Origin: a candidate division FCPU426 bacterium
GTDB lineage: Bacteria; Oederibacteriota; JAAXVQ01; JAUVAV01
Direction: 5' to 3'
DNA: 64,000 nt
Assembly (NCBI GenBank): GCA_030591525.1
Contig: JAUVAV010000014.1
Span: 1-64,000 of the forward strand
In this document: positions 36,504 to 45,865 of the stretch, one piece after another
Position numbering within the stretch: the first letter of the stretch is position 1
How the letters are laid out: every line of letters starts with the position of its first letter
Notes under the pieces: model-generated
The model's input: the letters and a program-made list of their open reading frames with translations, nothing else
Told to the model about the DNA's origin: nothing
The model's database searches: none
Program-made: the position numbers and the translations under genes

Positions 36504-37346
36504 TTAATATCCAACAGCTATCCAGTAGAAATATGTTGCAGCTCCAACACCGCTTCCTGGCCATCCCCCTAAAACGGAAAAGGAAGACGTGCTAACATTT
36601 GTTATCATCATAATAAAATAGGAATAGTCACCTCTTCCTGGAATACATACGACATTAGGAGTTTGAGTAAATCCATAATCAGATAAACTAATAGTTTTTT
36701 TACCGTCATTGCCCGTCAGATCAAATCCCGAAACAATAATTGGATTATTTCTAAAAGCGCCATTTACGGCCACTTTTGGGGCAAATTGTGCTTTTACCTG
36801 AGTCACCGCATTATTTGCAATATTCGTGTTCCCGATTTGCCCGCCCCCAATATTCCCGCTGGTAATTGTCCCGCTTGCGATCTTGGCCGAGGTGACTGCA
36901 CTATTTTGAAGCTTGCCCGTTGTCACCGCATTATCCGCCACTTGATTCGCCCACTCCGCTCTCATTGCATAAGGGACGGTAATGAGTTCCTGCCGGGCAA
37001 AGGTCTCCGGTTTACCCTTTATGGTTACAGTTAATTGAAGCCAGTAATTTTGATCAAACACTGGCAAGGGATTTGTGCCGCCTAAAACCACATTGAATCC
37101 ACCTCCGTAACTCTGAATGCCTCTTCCTTGCGCCTCGTAATGTTCCTCCCACCACTCCTTACTTCCGTTGGTTTGCGCAGTCCACAAGGAAAAATGCATA
37201 TCATAAACTTTGTCCGGCAGAATGTTTCCTTCTTTGTCGGTTAGTTTTCCGGAATAATTAATCAACTTGGGGACTGTAGCCAGTGCTGATGTTGCTAGAA
37301 TACAACTAAATACAGATAATATTAAAATGCTTAAACCTTTATTCAT
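36504..37346 (-). CDS. Secreted repeat protein of tail-fibre-like type
   Basis: A 280-residue secreted protein (start at 37346 with aaggag; the frame extends 11 codons further upstream without an RBS). Signal peptide LSILILSVFSCILATSALA. The N-terminal domain reads LINYSGKLTDKEGNILPDKVYDMHFSLWTA, the opening seen in many secreted proteins of uncultured bacteria, and ends with QELITVPYAMRAEWANQV. A central heptad-like beta-repeat, AVTTGKLQNSAVTSAKIASG...IGGGQIGNTNIANNAV, resembles phage tail-fibre shaft sequence. The C-terminus is beta-rich and ends in aromatic residues. Possibly forms a trimeric surface fibre. Neighbour of the collagen-like lipoprotein. Confidence 0.65.
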   Translation of the reverse strand: MNKGLSILILSVFSCILATSALATVPKLINYSGKLTDKEGNILPDKVYDMHFSLWTAQTNGSKEWWEEHYEAQGRGIQSYGGGFNVVLGGTNPLPVFDQNYWLQLTVTIKGKPETFARQELITVPYAMRAEWANQVADNAVTTGKLQNSAVTSAKIASGTITSGNIGGGQIGNTNIANNAVTQVKAQFAPKVAVNGAFRNNPIIVSGFDLTGNDGKKTISLSDYGFTQTPNVVCIPGRGDYSYFIMMITNVSTSSFSVLGGWPGSGVGAATYFYWIAVGY

Positions 37347-37449
37347 TTTAAATTCTCCTTTTACAAACATTTTAACCAATATTTTGTGAAAATGGATATT
37401 CTATGCTGCTTTTTTAATTCCTCGAAAGCTGAGATAGGTCACTAAGCGT

Positions 37450-37477
37450 GTAGGGGCGTTCAATTGAACGCCCCTAC
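37450..37477. repeat. 28-bp perfect mobile palindrome (GTAGGGGCG family)
   Basis: Half-sequence gtaggggcgttcaa followed by its exact complement. It shares with 3980-4007 both the ends and an adjacent cgaaagctgagata word (37424-37437; reverse complement of the word at 4023-4036), so a unit larger than the palindrome was moved. Confidence 0.85.
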
Positions 37478-37535
37478 ATCCGCAGGATTTACAATTACAA
37501 ACGGTTAATATGTTACAAAAAAAATTAGCAAATAC

Positions 37536-37871
37536 TTAAATATGTTCTTTTTGTAAAGTTTTCTTTAATTCAACCACCATAATATAATATAAAATTGGGC
37601 CTGCAAAATAAAAAAACATACCGAATATTATTATAAACAGCCATATGTATTTCATAAAGCCGCTGGTAAATGATTGCTTGCTCCAATGCGAAAAAGAAAA
37701 ACACAAGATATAGATAGCGCAAATAATAGAGATGAATATCCATGCGCCTAAAAGCATTTCAGGAAACGTAATATTTTTCAGACTTCCTGAAGCTGATATC
37801 GGTGAAAAAATAGAAATCAAGTTCCCTATGGCTAGATTCAGTATCAGTATTCTTTGGATTATTTTCTTCAT
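37536..37871 (-). CDS. Small membrane protein, unknown
   Basis: A 111-residue protein with four hydrophobic segments (about 5-28, 39-60, 72-95 and a final FAGPILYYIMVVE stretch). I do not recognise a family. A very good RBS (aggaggagaag) precedes the ATG. The first 113 nt lie inside the 3' end of the giant coiled-coil gene in another frame, so the two are translationally linked, or the giant gene's last codons are the product of a frameshift. Probably the same transcript as the giant gene. Confidence 0.6.
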   Translation of the reverse strand: MKKIIQRILILNLAIGNLISIFSPISASGSLKNITFPEMLLGAWIFISIICAIYILCFSFSHWSKQSFTSGFMKYIWLFIIIFGMFFYFAGPILYYIMVVELKKTLQKEHI

Positions 37872-40800
37872 TTCTTCTCCTCCTGAATGGCATTATCGCC
37901 TTTTTGAGTAATTTATCAAGATTAATGTGTCCTTCACAGGTTACGCCTATAGGAGTTCCGGGAAAAATAAATGTGCCGCCTATTACTATAGCGTCTTGGT
38001 TTATTTCAACAAAATCCTTTCTCCAATAGAAATCAAATTTACTCTCGCCGTTCTCTTTTGCTATTCTAACTCCTATCCCTAATAATTCAAGTTCACCTCC
38101 TATATAATTTTCTTTTTTAAATACAAATTTACCATCTATTACTTCTTTTAAAACACTTTTCTTGCACCCGACTTTAAAACGCCCAAATCTTCCTAATTTA
38201 AGTTTGGCCATGTAGCCTACACACAATCCGAATTTTGTACCATCTATGACACCGGTTTTTCCATAATCCGAATCTAACTTATATGCTGTATTTAAGGTAC
38301 GTTCCTGCCAATATTTGAGACCGTTCTTAAATTTATTGGGATTTTTCCAGAAAATCCTGGCATTATTTAAATTTTCACTTCCCTTTTTACCAATGTTTTT
38401 TCCAATTTGTCCGGCTTTGTTTAACCCCCAGCGCGAAAGGTCTGTGGTGGTTTTAATATATTTTTTTGGATTAATAAAATTAGCCGCCCCGGTTTTCATT
38501 AAATTTAAGGAGCTTTTTATCCCGGCTTTTGTAATATCGCCTATTTGATAAGCAGTCTTTTTTAAATTTTCGGCTTTTTCAGGCGCTCCACGGCCTAACG
38601 CTTCATTCACCTTCTCCGCTTTTTTCTCCCACCTCCTTGGATCAACCCAGGTCTTTCCGGCTTCTTTAAATACTGCGCCGACTTTAGGGGCTGTTTCAAT
38701 AATAGCCGCATTAACTTTCTCCGCCTTGGGGCCCCACCTTCGCGGATCTGCCCAGGTTTTGGCTCCTTCTTTTAGCGCTCCGTTGACGCGGGAAAACAGG
38801 GAGGGAGTCTCTGAATCCTCTTCTGATATCCATACGTTTCTTCCGGTCGCAGGATCGATTTCCCAATGCCCTTTGCCAGGCGGCATGGGAATACCGCCGC
38901 GCGGAGGGGATAAATCGGCTTTTTCCAGCAGGGACACATTACCATCAGTGGCGGCGTTGGAACTGCCTGGGCGGACATGGAAGTCCGCCCCTACCTTTGA
39001 AATGCTTGAGCGGACACCGGAGTCTGCCCCTGCGTTTGAACTGCTTGGGCGAACACGGGGGTCCGCCCCGACATTTGAACTGCCTGGGCGGACACGGGGG
39101 TCCGCCCCGACATTTGAACTGCCTGGGCGGATACGGGGGTCCGCCCCTACATGTGAAATGCTCGAGCGGATACCGGAGTCCGCCCCTACGTCTGAAATGT
39201 CCGGGAGACTGTAAAGGCTGGGGTCGATCTGCGCAAGATAATCATCCATACTGCTTTGATATGTCTGTCCGGCATGATTTGCATACGCTCCTTTATTCCT
39301 CGCCGGGCCGTTTCCCAGGACATACACCGGACCCGGGTTTTCCAGGGAACCAAGCAGCCGGGCGCCCAGGCTGGCTAGAGATGTCACATCTACGCTCTGG
39401 ATAGCCTCCCAGGCCTGTGCTCCATGCTGGTAATATTCTTCTCCCTGTCTGTATATATCACTAATATCCGTATAGATTCCGCGCAGGTCATCACTCAGAT
39501 AAGCGCTCAAATCATCAAGCATGCTGAAAATGTAATCAGCCGATAAATCAAAATCCGCGTCAAAAGTAAAATAAATCTTCTCCAGCACGCTTTTAGCGGG
39601 CTGGAACTCCGGGGGCAGGAATTTGTCTATCAATCCGTTGAGGGAATCCGCCCATTTTCTGCTAGTCAGTTCTTCCAGCCATCGCGACGGCCCGCTTGCG
39701 AAAATGTCAAGATACTCCTGCGCCTGGCCCCAGTATTCCTGCCAGCAGTTTTGGACCCACTGGAGGCCGCGGTCCACCAATGAGCTGATCCCAGCGGAAA
39801 TGGATTGCATAAACCCATCCACGGCCCGGAAAAAATCAAATTTCCAATTCTCGGAATTGAAAATATCGGCCACTGTATCCCAAACCTGATCTGCCTGGAA
39901 CCAACTGCCGGATGAATCGAAACGAAACTCAAAACTGTCAGCTATAAATCCGCTGATCATATCTCCGGCTTTAGTGAAGAATTGTCCGGGGGTTAAAGTG
40001 AAATTCATAAAAGCCGCGCCCAGATCGATCTGGCAGGCGGCAGTAATGAAATCTTTAAGCCTGCCTGCCAGATTCTTGCCAAAGTTACTAAAACCTTCCG
40101 CGATCCCGGCCCACAAGCTTAGAGCGTTGTGGGAGCCTCCCATATCCGCGATCAAGACCCTGACCTGATCTATTGCCGTCTGCCCGAAATCAGCTGTTCC
40201 GCTAAAATGCGCTGCCAGTTTTTGGCCTATTCCAGCCAGGTCCAGAGTCTTATTACCGCTTAGCTGATCCCAGATATCCAGCACATTTTTACCTAAGGCA
40301 TTAATGGATTGCATAAAAGCGTTATTACTTATCAAAGCCTGGACATCTCCGATGAAAGAATCTATCTGGCTGGTGATGAGATCCGGCAGGCGTTGGAAAA
40401 CGTCCAATTGCTGCATGAACTCAGAACGCAGGATCAAATCTTTTAGAGGCCCGGTGACTGTGCTGAAAATCGTCTCGATCTGTTTGGTTTCAAGACCTAT
40501 CTCGCGTATGAGACGGCCCAGATCGCTTTTAAGCAATTCAGTAGTACCTTGCGCAACAGCCTGATCGAGCAGATGTTTTACGTCCTGCCTCAGCCGGGTC
40601 AAATTTTCTACATGTTTATAAGCCTCGGTGCGATGAAGCCATTTAGAAAATTGGCCGCCACCTTGGGCTGCCAGGTTATTCAAGAGACCAATAACGTCCC
40701 TGGGATTCTCAAGCTCTTTTAAGATGGGATGGGATTCCACCAGCCTGGCAAACACATCCTGCTGCAAGGTTTGTAACAATTCCTGATCTATCTTAAACTG

Positions 40801-43800
40801 CCCCGGATTTACGAAATTGAAGGCCGGATCTGGAGTCCGGTTCCCGGGATTCAGTTGATAGGTAATCTTTTTCCGCGCTTCCTGGAATTCCTCACCCAGG
40901 GTCTTATATTTCCCGGCAATGGCTTGCATAACCAGGGCTGCATCTGCTCTCCGGATTTCCAGCAACTGGCGCTCCAGGCCGGCATTAAAATGATCTTTTA
41001 GATTCCGGAGTTTATCGAGTTCTTTAACGATTTGAGACTGGGAGCCTGCCAGGCCGATTTGTTTAGCTAATCTGTCCAGGGCCGGATCGGAAGTGGAGAG
41101 CAGGAGCATGGCAGGCCGTGCCTCTGTGAAGATGAGCTTGGCCAAATGATCACTAATTTCCAGAATATGCCGGTCCAGCAGTGTGCGCGCCTCGTCGCCC
41201 AGGATGGCAACTTGATCCAGGGCTTGCTGCACTTCAGTGCGCATAGCCTGCTGCCGGATAAAATCCACTGCACAGTTAACGGCGTTTTCGTATATTTTTT
41301 GTAGAGGCTTGGTGTGTTGCATATCCCAATCCGGCGGTGCCCGGCCAGCGGCAAGATCCTTAGCGGCCCGGTTGGTCCGGTCTTTAGCGCGTGCCAGGGC
41401 CCGGCTCATGTCGCTGGCAAAGGACGCCAGATGAATATTCTTAATTATGTCTCCAATATCCTTCGCAGCTCCGGCTGCCAGGTGGTTGATGTTTAAAAGC
41501 GCATCCTTGCATTCCCGGCCGGACTGCTTACCCATATCCAACAGCCGGGTTTTAAACCGGGCCTGGCTGCGTTGGGCGATTGACTTAACCTGGGCGGCAT
41601 TAAATTTCAATCCGGCGCTCATGAGCTGAGCGGATATTTCCATATTTATCAGGTCCAAAGCCGCGGCTATTTTTTCCCGGTCCATCCGGTATTTTTCCAG
41701 TCCTTTTTGCACCTCTGGCTTTCGCAAGGTTTGCTGCATATCAATACCGGCTTTATTCAATACGGCTTGCAAATGCGTTGCCTCATCAGCCGGCTGGTCA
41801 AATTGCTGCATGAGCCGGCCTTGCAAAACCAGCTGCTTAAGCAGATGCAGATTAGTCTTTAAGTAATGCTTGGCCTGGATTTGGGTGCTTTGTAATTCAT
41901 GCACTTGCTGCCGAATTTTGCCTAAAAGCACGGCCTGCTTTACGGTCTGGATAAAAGATTGCAGGTCTCGCTGTATTTGGTTCTCTTTGATTGACAGGGT
42001 TTTAAAATCTTCCGGATATTTATGTCCCATGATTTGTTCAAGTGTTTCACCGGAATATAAGTCATATTGATGCTCCAATCCCTGATGGAGAGTACCAAGT
42101 CTTGCCAAAGCCGGGAGCGCCGGGTTTTTAATCAAGGCTTCTTCAAGGGCCTGGCTGTGTGCGGAAATTGCCGGACTATCCCCTGGCTCAGGCAGAAAGA
42201 CGCTTACTTTGGCAGAGCTTTCTGTCAGCAAGGCTTTTTGGCTATCAAGAAATTTTTTCTCTTGCGCTATTCCGGCTTCAATCTGTTTTTTCAAATCTTG
42301 CCAATTGTGGAGTTGAAAATCCCGGGCAGAGCGGTTGGCCTGCTTTTTCAACTCAGCCCGAGCCACTGGAAGGAGATTTTGAAGGTTTTTAAAATTCTCC
42401 CCGTTTTTAACTTGCAAGGCGGCCAACCTCTCTACTCTCAGGTTAAGTTGTTGGAGCAAATCCGATTTTTCACGCAGGCAGGTCATGGTTTGCTTTACAG
42501 CGGCCGCGTGGCTAATGTGTTTTCTGGCTTTGTCGAGATGAACCGCCTGGTTCAAATGATCCCATACTGCATCCCTGGCCGCTTGCTCTGCCATTTCCAT
42601 CTTGGTCAAACTCCGGTACAGACGCAGGGCCGTATTAGTGTCCGTGCAAATTTTAATCTGCTGTTGGGCAAGCTTCCAAAAAACCGGGCCAACCGCAGGC
42701 AGCCGGCCAAAAGCTTCCAGACGGGCGGCAAAGCGGGTAAGATCAACGGCTTTTATTTGTTCAAACCCCTGGCCGGTTCTGTTCAGGACAGCCATAACCA
42801 GATTCCGGCGCGCTTGGGACAGTTGGGACAGTTCTGCGGCAAAATTAGTCCGCGATACGTTCCGGTTTAAATCCTCCGCGCTTCGGGCGCATATCATTTT
42901 CATGTATTGCTCGGCATGTCCCATTTTCTCCAAAGCCCGGATCGCATTAAAGGCAGCCAGGCTTTGTTTTGCTGCCTCGGCCTGTTTTTGCAAGTGCAAC
43001 TTGAGCAGGCCGGATTTTGCTTTAAAATAATCCGAATCGCGGAGTAATTTATAGCTGCTCAGGCCCTGCTTGATTTTACTTAAGCTTTCATGCAAGACCC
43101 GGCCGTCAGACCGGTCCGGGTCATGGGAAAATAAAGGATCAAAAGACGAGGAAACTTCTATCTGATGATAGAGTTTCTCAAACTCGCGGTCCAGACGTTG
43201 GCGCGAGGTTTGGGCAAACATTTCCATTTCCTTTACCGCGGAGCCCTTTTCCAAGGCTATGATAGATTGGTGCAAGTCCCCGGGGCCATGAGGAATTTTA
43301 TTCATGACCAGTTGGTCCAGATGATTCGCGCGCTCCAAATACAGCAAGTATTCCTTTTTAACAATCCGGCTGGGAAATCTTTCGCTCGAGTTCTCTACAG
43401 CATCCAAAAAATCTTTTTGGTGGATTTTAAAAACCTGATACCTGGTCCGGACTGCGTCTGTGAGCGTGGGCATATTCGGAGAATAAAAGAGTTCATCCCG
43501 GGCTGGAGTCAGAATCTGTTTGGCCTGGTACAGTATCTGCCGGGCTTCTGCAAAATCCGTTGGCGACTTCTTTTCAAGTTTTTGCGCCTGAAGTTCTATA
43601 TTTTCCTGATAAGCCTGAAATTTATCGCGCAGGAAGATATTCGATCCAGCCTCTGCGTATTGCCTGAGGCTGACCAGCCATTTTTGCCGGGATTCCTCCA
43701 TCGCATCCCAGGACATTTGCAGGCGGGTTAGGGCTATCGCGGCTCGTGCAAATCTACTTCCCGGCTTATGTGTTAGAGGCGCTTGGGAGGCAGTGACTGA

Positions 43801-45075
43801 CATGGCAGTAAAATCATCCCATTGTTTTTTCAGCTTTGGCGCGGTCCGGCTATAAAAGAGGTCGAGCTCATCCAAGGCCTTTTTGCATTTATCCTGCGAG
43901 AAAATCTCTCCCAGTTCTTGAATTTTTCCGGTAATAGCAGTTAGGAGATGGTTTTTCGGATTTCCGGGAACCAGGCCTAATTGGTAGAATTCCCGGGAAT
44001 AAAGGAGGTCCAGCAAGCGGCCTTGAGCCTGATCAGTTTTGGTCTCAATTATCCTGCTTAAATCTTTGATTTTCAACAGTTTTTGGGCCAGGGGCGAGCG
44101 CTCCAGCCAGTCAGCGGGTTTCCGGGTTTGCGCTGCAATCTTTTGGCGGATTTTAACATGTTCACGATTAAGACCATGCCCTAGACTGACCAGATCATTT
44201 ACTCTGATTTCTTTAGTAAGATTATCTCCGAAGTTCTCGCATACCATTTTCAGATTCTGGTACGAGCTTTTTATGTCATGAATGCGCTGCCTGTCCCAAG
44301 GGCTTAAATGAATGCTTTCCGGGGCACTGAAGAGCCGGTCTACCTGTTCCGCAGCCTCAGCTTTGGCATGGTCAATGGCAGCGAGTTTGGCTTTGACTTC
44401 CTGATTAAACGTGAGGTTATCCAGGTTTTTCAGTGTTTCTTCGGCCCTATGAATCAATTTTTCGCGTTTCTTTTTAAGATGATTCAATTTACGCATAAAC
44501 CGGGAGTCCGGCGAGAGGTCGCGTACTGCGGCTGAACGTGCACCCACTCCAGGCAAGGGAAGAGCCAGAGCATATGCCCACTTGGCCCATAATCTCCCAT
44601 TATGAGGAACCCCGATCCCTATAACATCAATAATTGGCGCTCCCTCGGGCCGAAACTCCCTGGTCTCGGCCAGATAAGAACGGGCTACCAGGCCGCCAGT
44701 GCCTTTGGCAATCAGATGGGCCTTGAGCCCCCTGCGTTTGGCGGATTCCACCTCTGCGATTCTTGCCAGCTGTTTGGCCTGCACGGCCAGCCCTGATTTG
44801 GGATCAAAATCAGGATGTTGGGCGAGATTTATTATATCCTGGGACGGTATTCCCTTGGCGCGCAGACGCGACAGGGCTTTATCTATTTCTTTGGATTTAT
44901 CAAAAATATCAGGAATATAAATAACCAGTTGGCGAAAAGGATATTCAAGCCGGGACACGGCTGGCTGGCCGATTACCCGGCCCTGGATTGAAAGGGGGAC
45001 GAAATGCGCGGGAAAAACCAGTAAAAAACTGAGTAAACAGGAAATACCGCGATGGCTACGATTATTTACGGACAT
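37759..45075 (-). CDS. Giant (2438-residue) secreted coiled-coil protein with N-terminal lipase-like fold
   Basis: Signal-peptide-like N-terminus (ISCLLSFLLVFPAHFVPLSI). Residues about 45-165 look like an alpha/beta-hydrolase of the PGAP1/lipase type: QLVIYIPDIFDKS, then HLIAKGTGGLVARSYLAE where the nucleophile elbow has Thr (126) instead of Ser, and VIGIGVPHNGRLW. Residues about 180-1900 are predominantly long charged helices with heptad character. Residues about 1957-2038 are six tandem 13-residue repeats (VGADPRVRPGSSN type) encoded by mobile palindromic DNA. Two copies of DPRRWGPKAEKVN / DPRRWEKKAEKVN follow, then amphipathic helices and a small beta-rich end. Function unknown; perhaps an extracellular structural or toxin-delivery-like protein. 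The extreme C-terminus overlaps the next gene. Confidence 0.65.
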   Translation of the reverse strand: MSVNNRSHRGISCLLSFLLVFPAHFVPLSIQGRVIGQPAVSRLEYPFRQLVIYIPDIFDKSKEIDKALSRLRAKGIPSQDIINLAQHPDFDPKSGLAVQAKQLARIAEVESAKRRGLKAHLIAKGTGGLVARSYLAETREFRPEGAPIIDVIGIGVPHNGRLWAKWAYALALPLPGVGARSAAVRDLSPDSRFMRKLNHLKKKREKLIHRAEETLKNLDNLTFNQEVKAKLAAIDHAKAEAAEQVDRLFSAPESIHLSPWDRQRIHDIKSSYQNLKMVCENFGDNLTKEIRVNDLVSLGHGLNREHVKIRQKIAAQTRKPADWLERSPLAQKLLKIKDLSRIIETKTDQAQGRLLDLLYSREFYQLGLVPGNPKNHLLTAITGKIQELGEIFSQDKCKKALDELDLFYSRTAPKLKKQWDDFTAMSVTASQAPLTHKPGSRFARAAIALTRLQMSWDAMEESRQKWLVSLRQYAEAGSNIFLRDKFQAYQENIELQAQKLEKKSPTDFAEARQILYQAKQILTPARDELFYSPNMPTLTDAVRTRYQVFKIHQKDFLDAVENSSERFPSRIVKKEYLLYLERANHLDQLVMNKIPHGPGDLHQSIIALEKGSAVKEMEMFAQTSRQRLDREFEKLYHQIEVSSSFDPLFSHDPDRSDGRVLHESLSKIKQGLSSYKLLRDSDYFKAKSGLLKLHLQKQAEAAKQSLAAFNAIRALEKMGHAEQYMKMICARSAEDLNRNVSRTNFAAELSQLSQARRNLVMAVLNRTGQGFEQIKAVDLTRFAARLEAFGRLPAVGPVFWKLAQQQIKICTDTNTALRLYRSLTKMEMAEQAARDAVWDHLNQAVHLDKARKHISHAAAVKQTMTCLREKSDLLQQLNLRVERLAALQVKNGENFKNLQNLLPVARAELKKQANRSARDFQLHNWQDLKKQIEAGIAQEKKFLDSQKALLTESSAKVSVFLPEPGDSPAISAHSQALEEALIKNPALPALARLGTLHQGLEHQYDLYSGETLEQIMGHKYPEDFKTLSIKENQIQRDLQSFIQTVKQAVLLGKIRQQVHELQSTQIQAKHYLKTNLHLLKQLVLQGRLMQQFDQPADEATHLQAVLNKAGIDMQQTLRKPEVQKGLEKYRMDREKIAAALDLINMEISAQLMSAGLKFNAAQVKSIAQRSQARFKTRLLDMGKQSGRECKDALLNINHLAAGAAKDIGDIIKNIHLASFASDMSRALARAKDRTNRAAKDLAAGRAPPDWDMQHTKPLQKIYENAVNCAVDFIRQQAMRTEVQQALDQVAILGDEARTLLDRHILEISDHLAKLIFTEARPAMLLLSTSDPALDRLAKQIGLAGSQSQIVKELDKLRNLKDHFNAGLERQLLEIRRADAALVMQAIAGKYKTLGEEFQEARKKITYQLNPGNRTPDPAFNFVNPGQFKIDQELLQTLQQDVFARLVESHPILKELENPRDVIGLLNNLAAQGGGQFSKWLHRTEAYKHVENLTRLRQDVKHLLDQAVAQGTTELLKSDLGRLIREIGLETKQIETIFSTVTGPLKDLILRSEFMQQLDVFQRLPDLITSQIDSFIGDVQALISNNAFMQSINALGKNVLDIWDQLSGNKTLDLAGIGQKLAAHFSGTADFGQTAIDQVRVLIADMGGSHNALSLWAGIAEGFSNFGKNLAGRLKDFITAACQIDLGAAFMNFTLTPGQFFTKAGDMISGFIADSFEFRFDSSGSWFQADQVWDTVADIFNSENWKFDFFRAVDGFMQSISAGISSLVDRGLQWVQNCWQEYWGQAQEYLDIFASGPSRWLEELTSRKWADSLNGLIDKFLPPEFQPAKSVLEKIYFTFDADFDLSADYIFSMLDDLSAYLSDDLRGIYTDISDIYRQGEEYYQHGAQAWEAIQSVDVTSLASLGARLLGSLENPGPVYVLGNGPARNKGAYANHAGQTYQSSMDDYLAQIDPSLYSLPDISDVGADSGIRSSISHVGADPRIRPGSSNVGADPRVRPGSSNVGADPRVRPSSSNAGADSGVRSSISKVGADFHVRPGSSNAATDGNVSLLEKADLSPPRGGIPMPPGKGHWEIDPATGRNVWISEEDSETPSLFSRVNGALKEGAKTWADPRRWGPKAEKVNAAIIETAPKVGAVFKEAGKTWVDPRRWEKKAEKVNEALGRGAPEKAENLKKTAYQIGDITKAGIKSSLNLMKTGAANFINPKKYIKTTTDLSRWGLNKAGQIGKNIGKKGSENLNNARIFWKNPNKFKNGLKYWQERTLNTAYKLDSDYGKTGVIDGTKFGLCVGYMAKLKLGRFGRFKVGCKKSVLKEVIDGKFVFKKENYIGGELELLGIGVRIAKENGESKFDFYWRKDFVEINQDAIVIGGTFIFPGTPIGVTCEGHINLDKLLKKAIMPFRRRRNEENNPKNTDTESSHRELDFYFFTDISFRKSEKYYVS
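38960..39205. repeat. Six tandem 39-bp palindromic repeats inside a coding region
   Basis: Each 39-bp unit (13 codons) contains an inverted repeat gggcggac...gtccgccc, with spacers such as atttgaactgcct. Copies begin near 38969, 39009, 39048, 39087, 39126 and 39165. Units 3 and 4 are almost identical. Because 39 is a multiple of three, the reading frame of the giant gene is kept. The element edge cgcccctac matches the gtaggggcg palindrome family. Confidence 0.85.
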
Positions 45076-45370
45076 TAATCCACTCCCAGGTGTAAGTTGA
45101 TTCCATATATGGTTCGACAGGGAGCGGACTAAATCCTTTCAAAAAAAATGCAGTTAATTAAAAAAAGTTCTTCCGGGTTTTGCGTGAGTGAATATAAGCC
45201 TTTTAATGGAGTGAGGGATTGTTTTTGCCGTCATTCCGGCGAAAGCCCTGGACAAAACCATCCCCTGGACCAAATCATCCAGGACGGGCAGGACAGGCCG
45301 GAATCCAGGAAGTAAACTTATCTTAAGTGAAATACTTCGTTGGATTTTGGCCTGCCCTGCATGGTTTGGT
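45076..45370. other. Intergenic DNA with REP-like half elements
   Basis: Region upstream of the giant gene. 45232-45250 carries cgtcattccggcgaaagcc and 45289-45310 carries caggccggaatccaggaag, arms of the common 'tcattccgg / ccggaatcca' dispersed repeat also seen at 21221-21364. A frame of about 100 codons on the minus strand here is a translation of repeat DNA and was not called. Confidence 0.5.
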
Positions 45371-45543
45371 CTAGGAGTCTGTCGGACTTTAGTCATTCTC
45401 CCCCTTTTGTAAAGGGGGGCAAGGGGGGATTTAATAAATAAAACGCCCGCTTTCGTATGCAAAACTCCCTCATTCCCCCTTTTTCAACGGGAAATTATAA
45501 TTGACGCTGATCACTTTGAGCTTAAAGTCCGACAGACTCTTAG
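45371..45543. repeat. 173-bp MITE with 21-bp terminal inverted repeats
   Basis: Left end ctaggagtctgtcggactt (45371-45389, continuing ta) and right end aagtccgacagactcttag (45525-45543) pair over 21 bp with one mismatch. The interior holds another repeat type (cccccttttgtaaagggggg). There is no coding capacity. The same terminal sequence forms the isolated palindrome at 59401-59436. Confidence 0.8.
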
Positions 45544-45631
45544 GGGCTTGCCAGCATGGTTCCATGGGAGCATCCGCAAAAGGAACTAACCAAAAGGTAA
45601 TGAAAGCGGATGAGGGATAAACCGATTGGGC

Positions 45632-45660
45632 TTGCATAGATATGTGTGCAGTTTTATAAT
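45632..45660 (+). promoter_or_regulatory. Sigma-70-type promoter ahead of the Qat operon
   Basis: TTGCAT at 45632-45637, 17 nt, TATAAT at 45655-45660. It points to qatA, with a leader of about 200 nt that would include the 36-bp transposase-end repeat at 45754-45789. No other gene lies between. Confidence 0.65.
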
Positions 45661-45753
45661 GTGAGCATGGTTAAGGAGGATGTGTAGACCTAATGTCAAG
45701 TATAGTTATAAGATAATGAATTAAGTAAGGTGGCCCTGGATTTTAGCAATATA

Positions 45754-45789
45754 CCAGGGAAAGAGGAGTTAACTTGTTATTTTAACCAC
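45754..45789. repeat. 36-bp direct repeat, remnant of a RAYT element right end (left copy)
   Basis: Identical base for base to 51678-51713, and similarity continues about 8 nt further upstream. Read in frame it encodes the same tail ([11 protein letters not shown] then stop) as the transposase remnant at 51593-51709. It therefore marks the former 3' end of a RAYT-type gene just ahead of the Qat operon. Confidence 0.85.
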
Positions 45790-45865
45790 TGGACTTCCCC
45801 AAAATTCATGGTAACTCTGTTGCCGCATAAAGGATATTATTAAAATAGCTTGAAAGGAAAAATAT

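Noticed and set aside
38960-39205. Tandem repeats considered as a CRISPR array
   Set aside because: The units are contiguous 39-bp palindromic copies with spacers that are nearly the same each time, no unique spacers, and no cas genes.
38726-39404. Overlapping plus-strand frames with repeats such as GRTRGSAPTFEL
   Set aside because: They are the opposite-strand reading of the 39-bp palindromic repeats within the giant gene. The giant frame is 2438 codons long and has a signal peptide and RBS.
42067-42870. 267-codon plus-strand frame opposite the giant coiled-coil gene
   Set aside because: Long antisense frame within a GC-biased coding region; composition is unlike protein and there is no start signal.
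45154-45462. 102-codon minus-strand frame upstream of the Qat operon
   Set aside because: Its sequence is translated REP/MITE DNA (tcattccgg and taggagtctgtcgg repeats), with no RBS.
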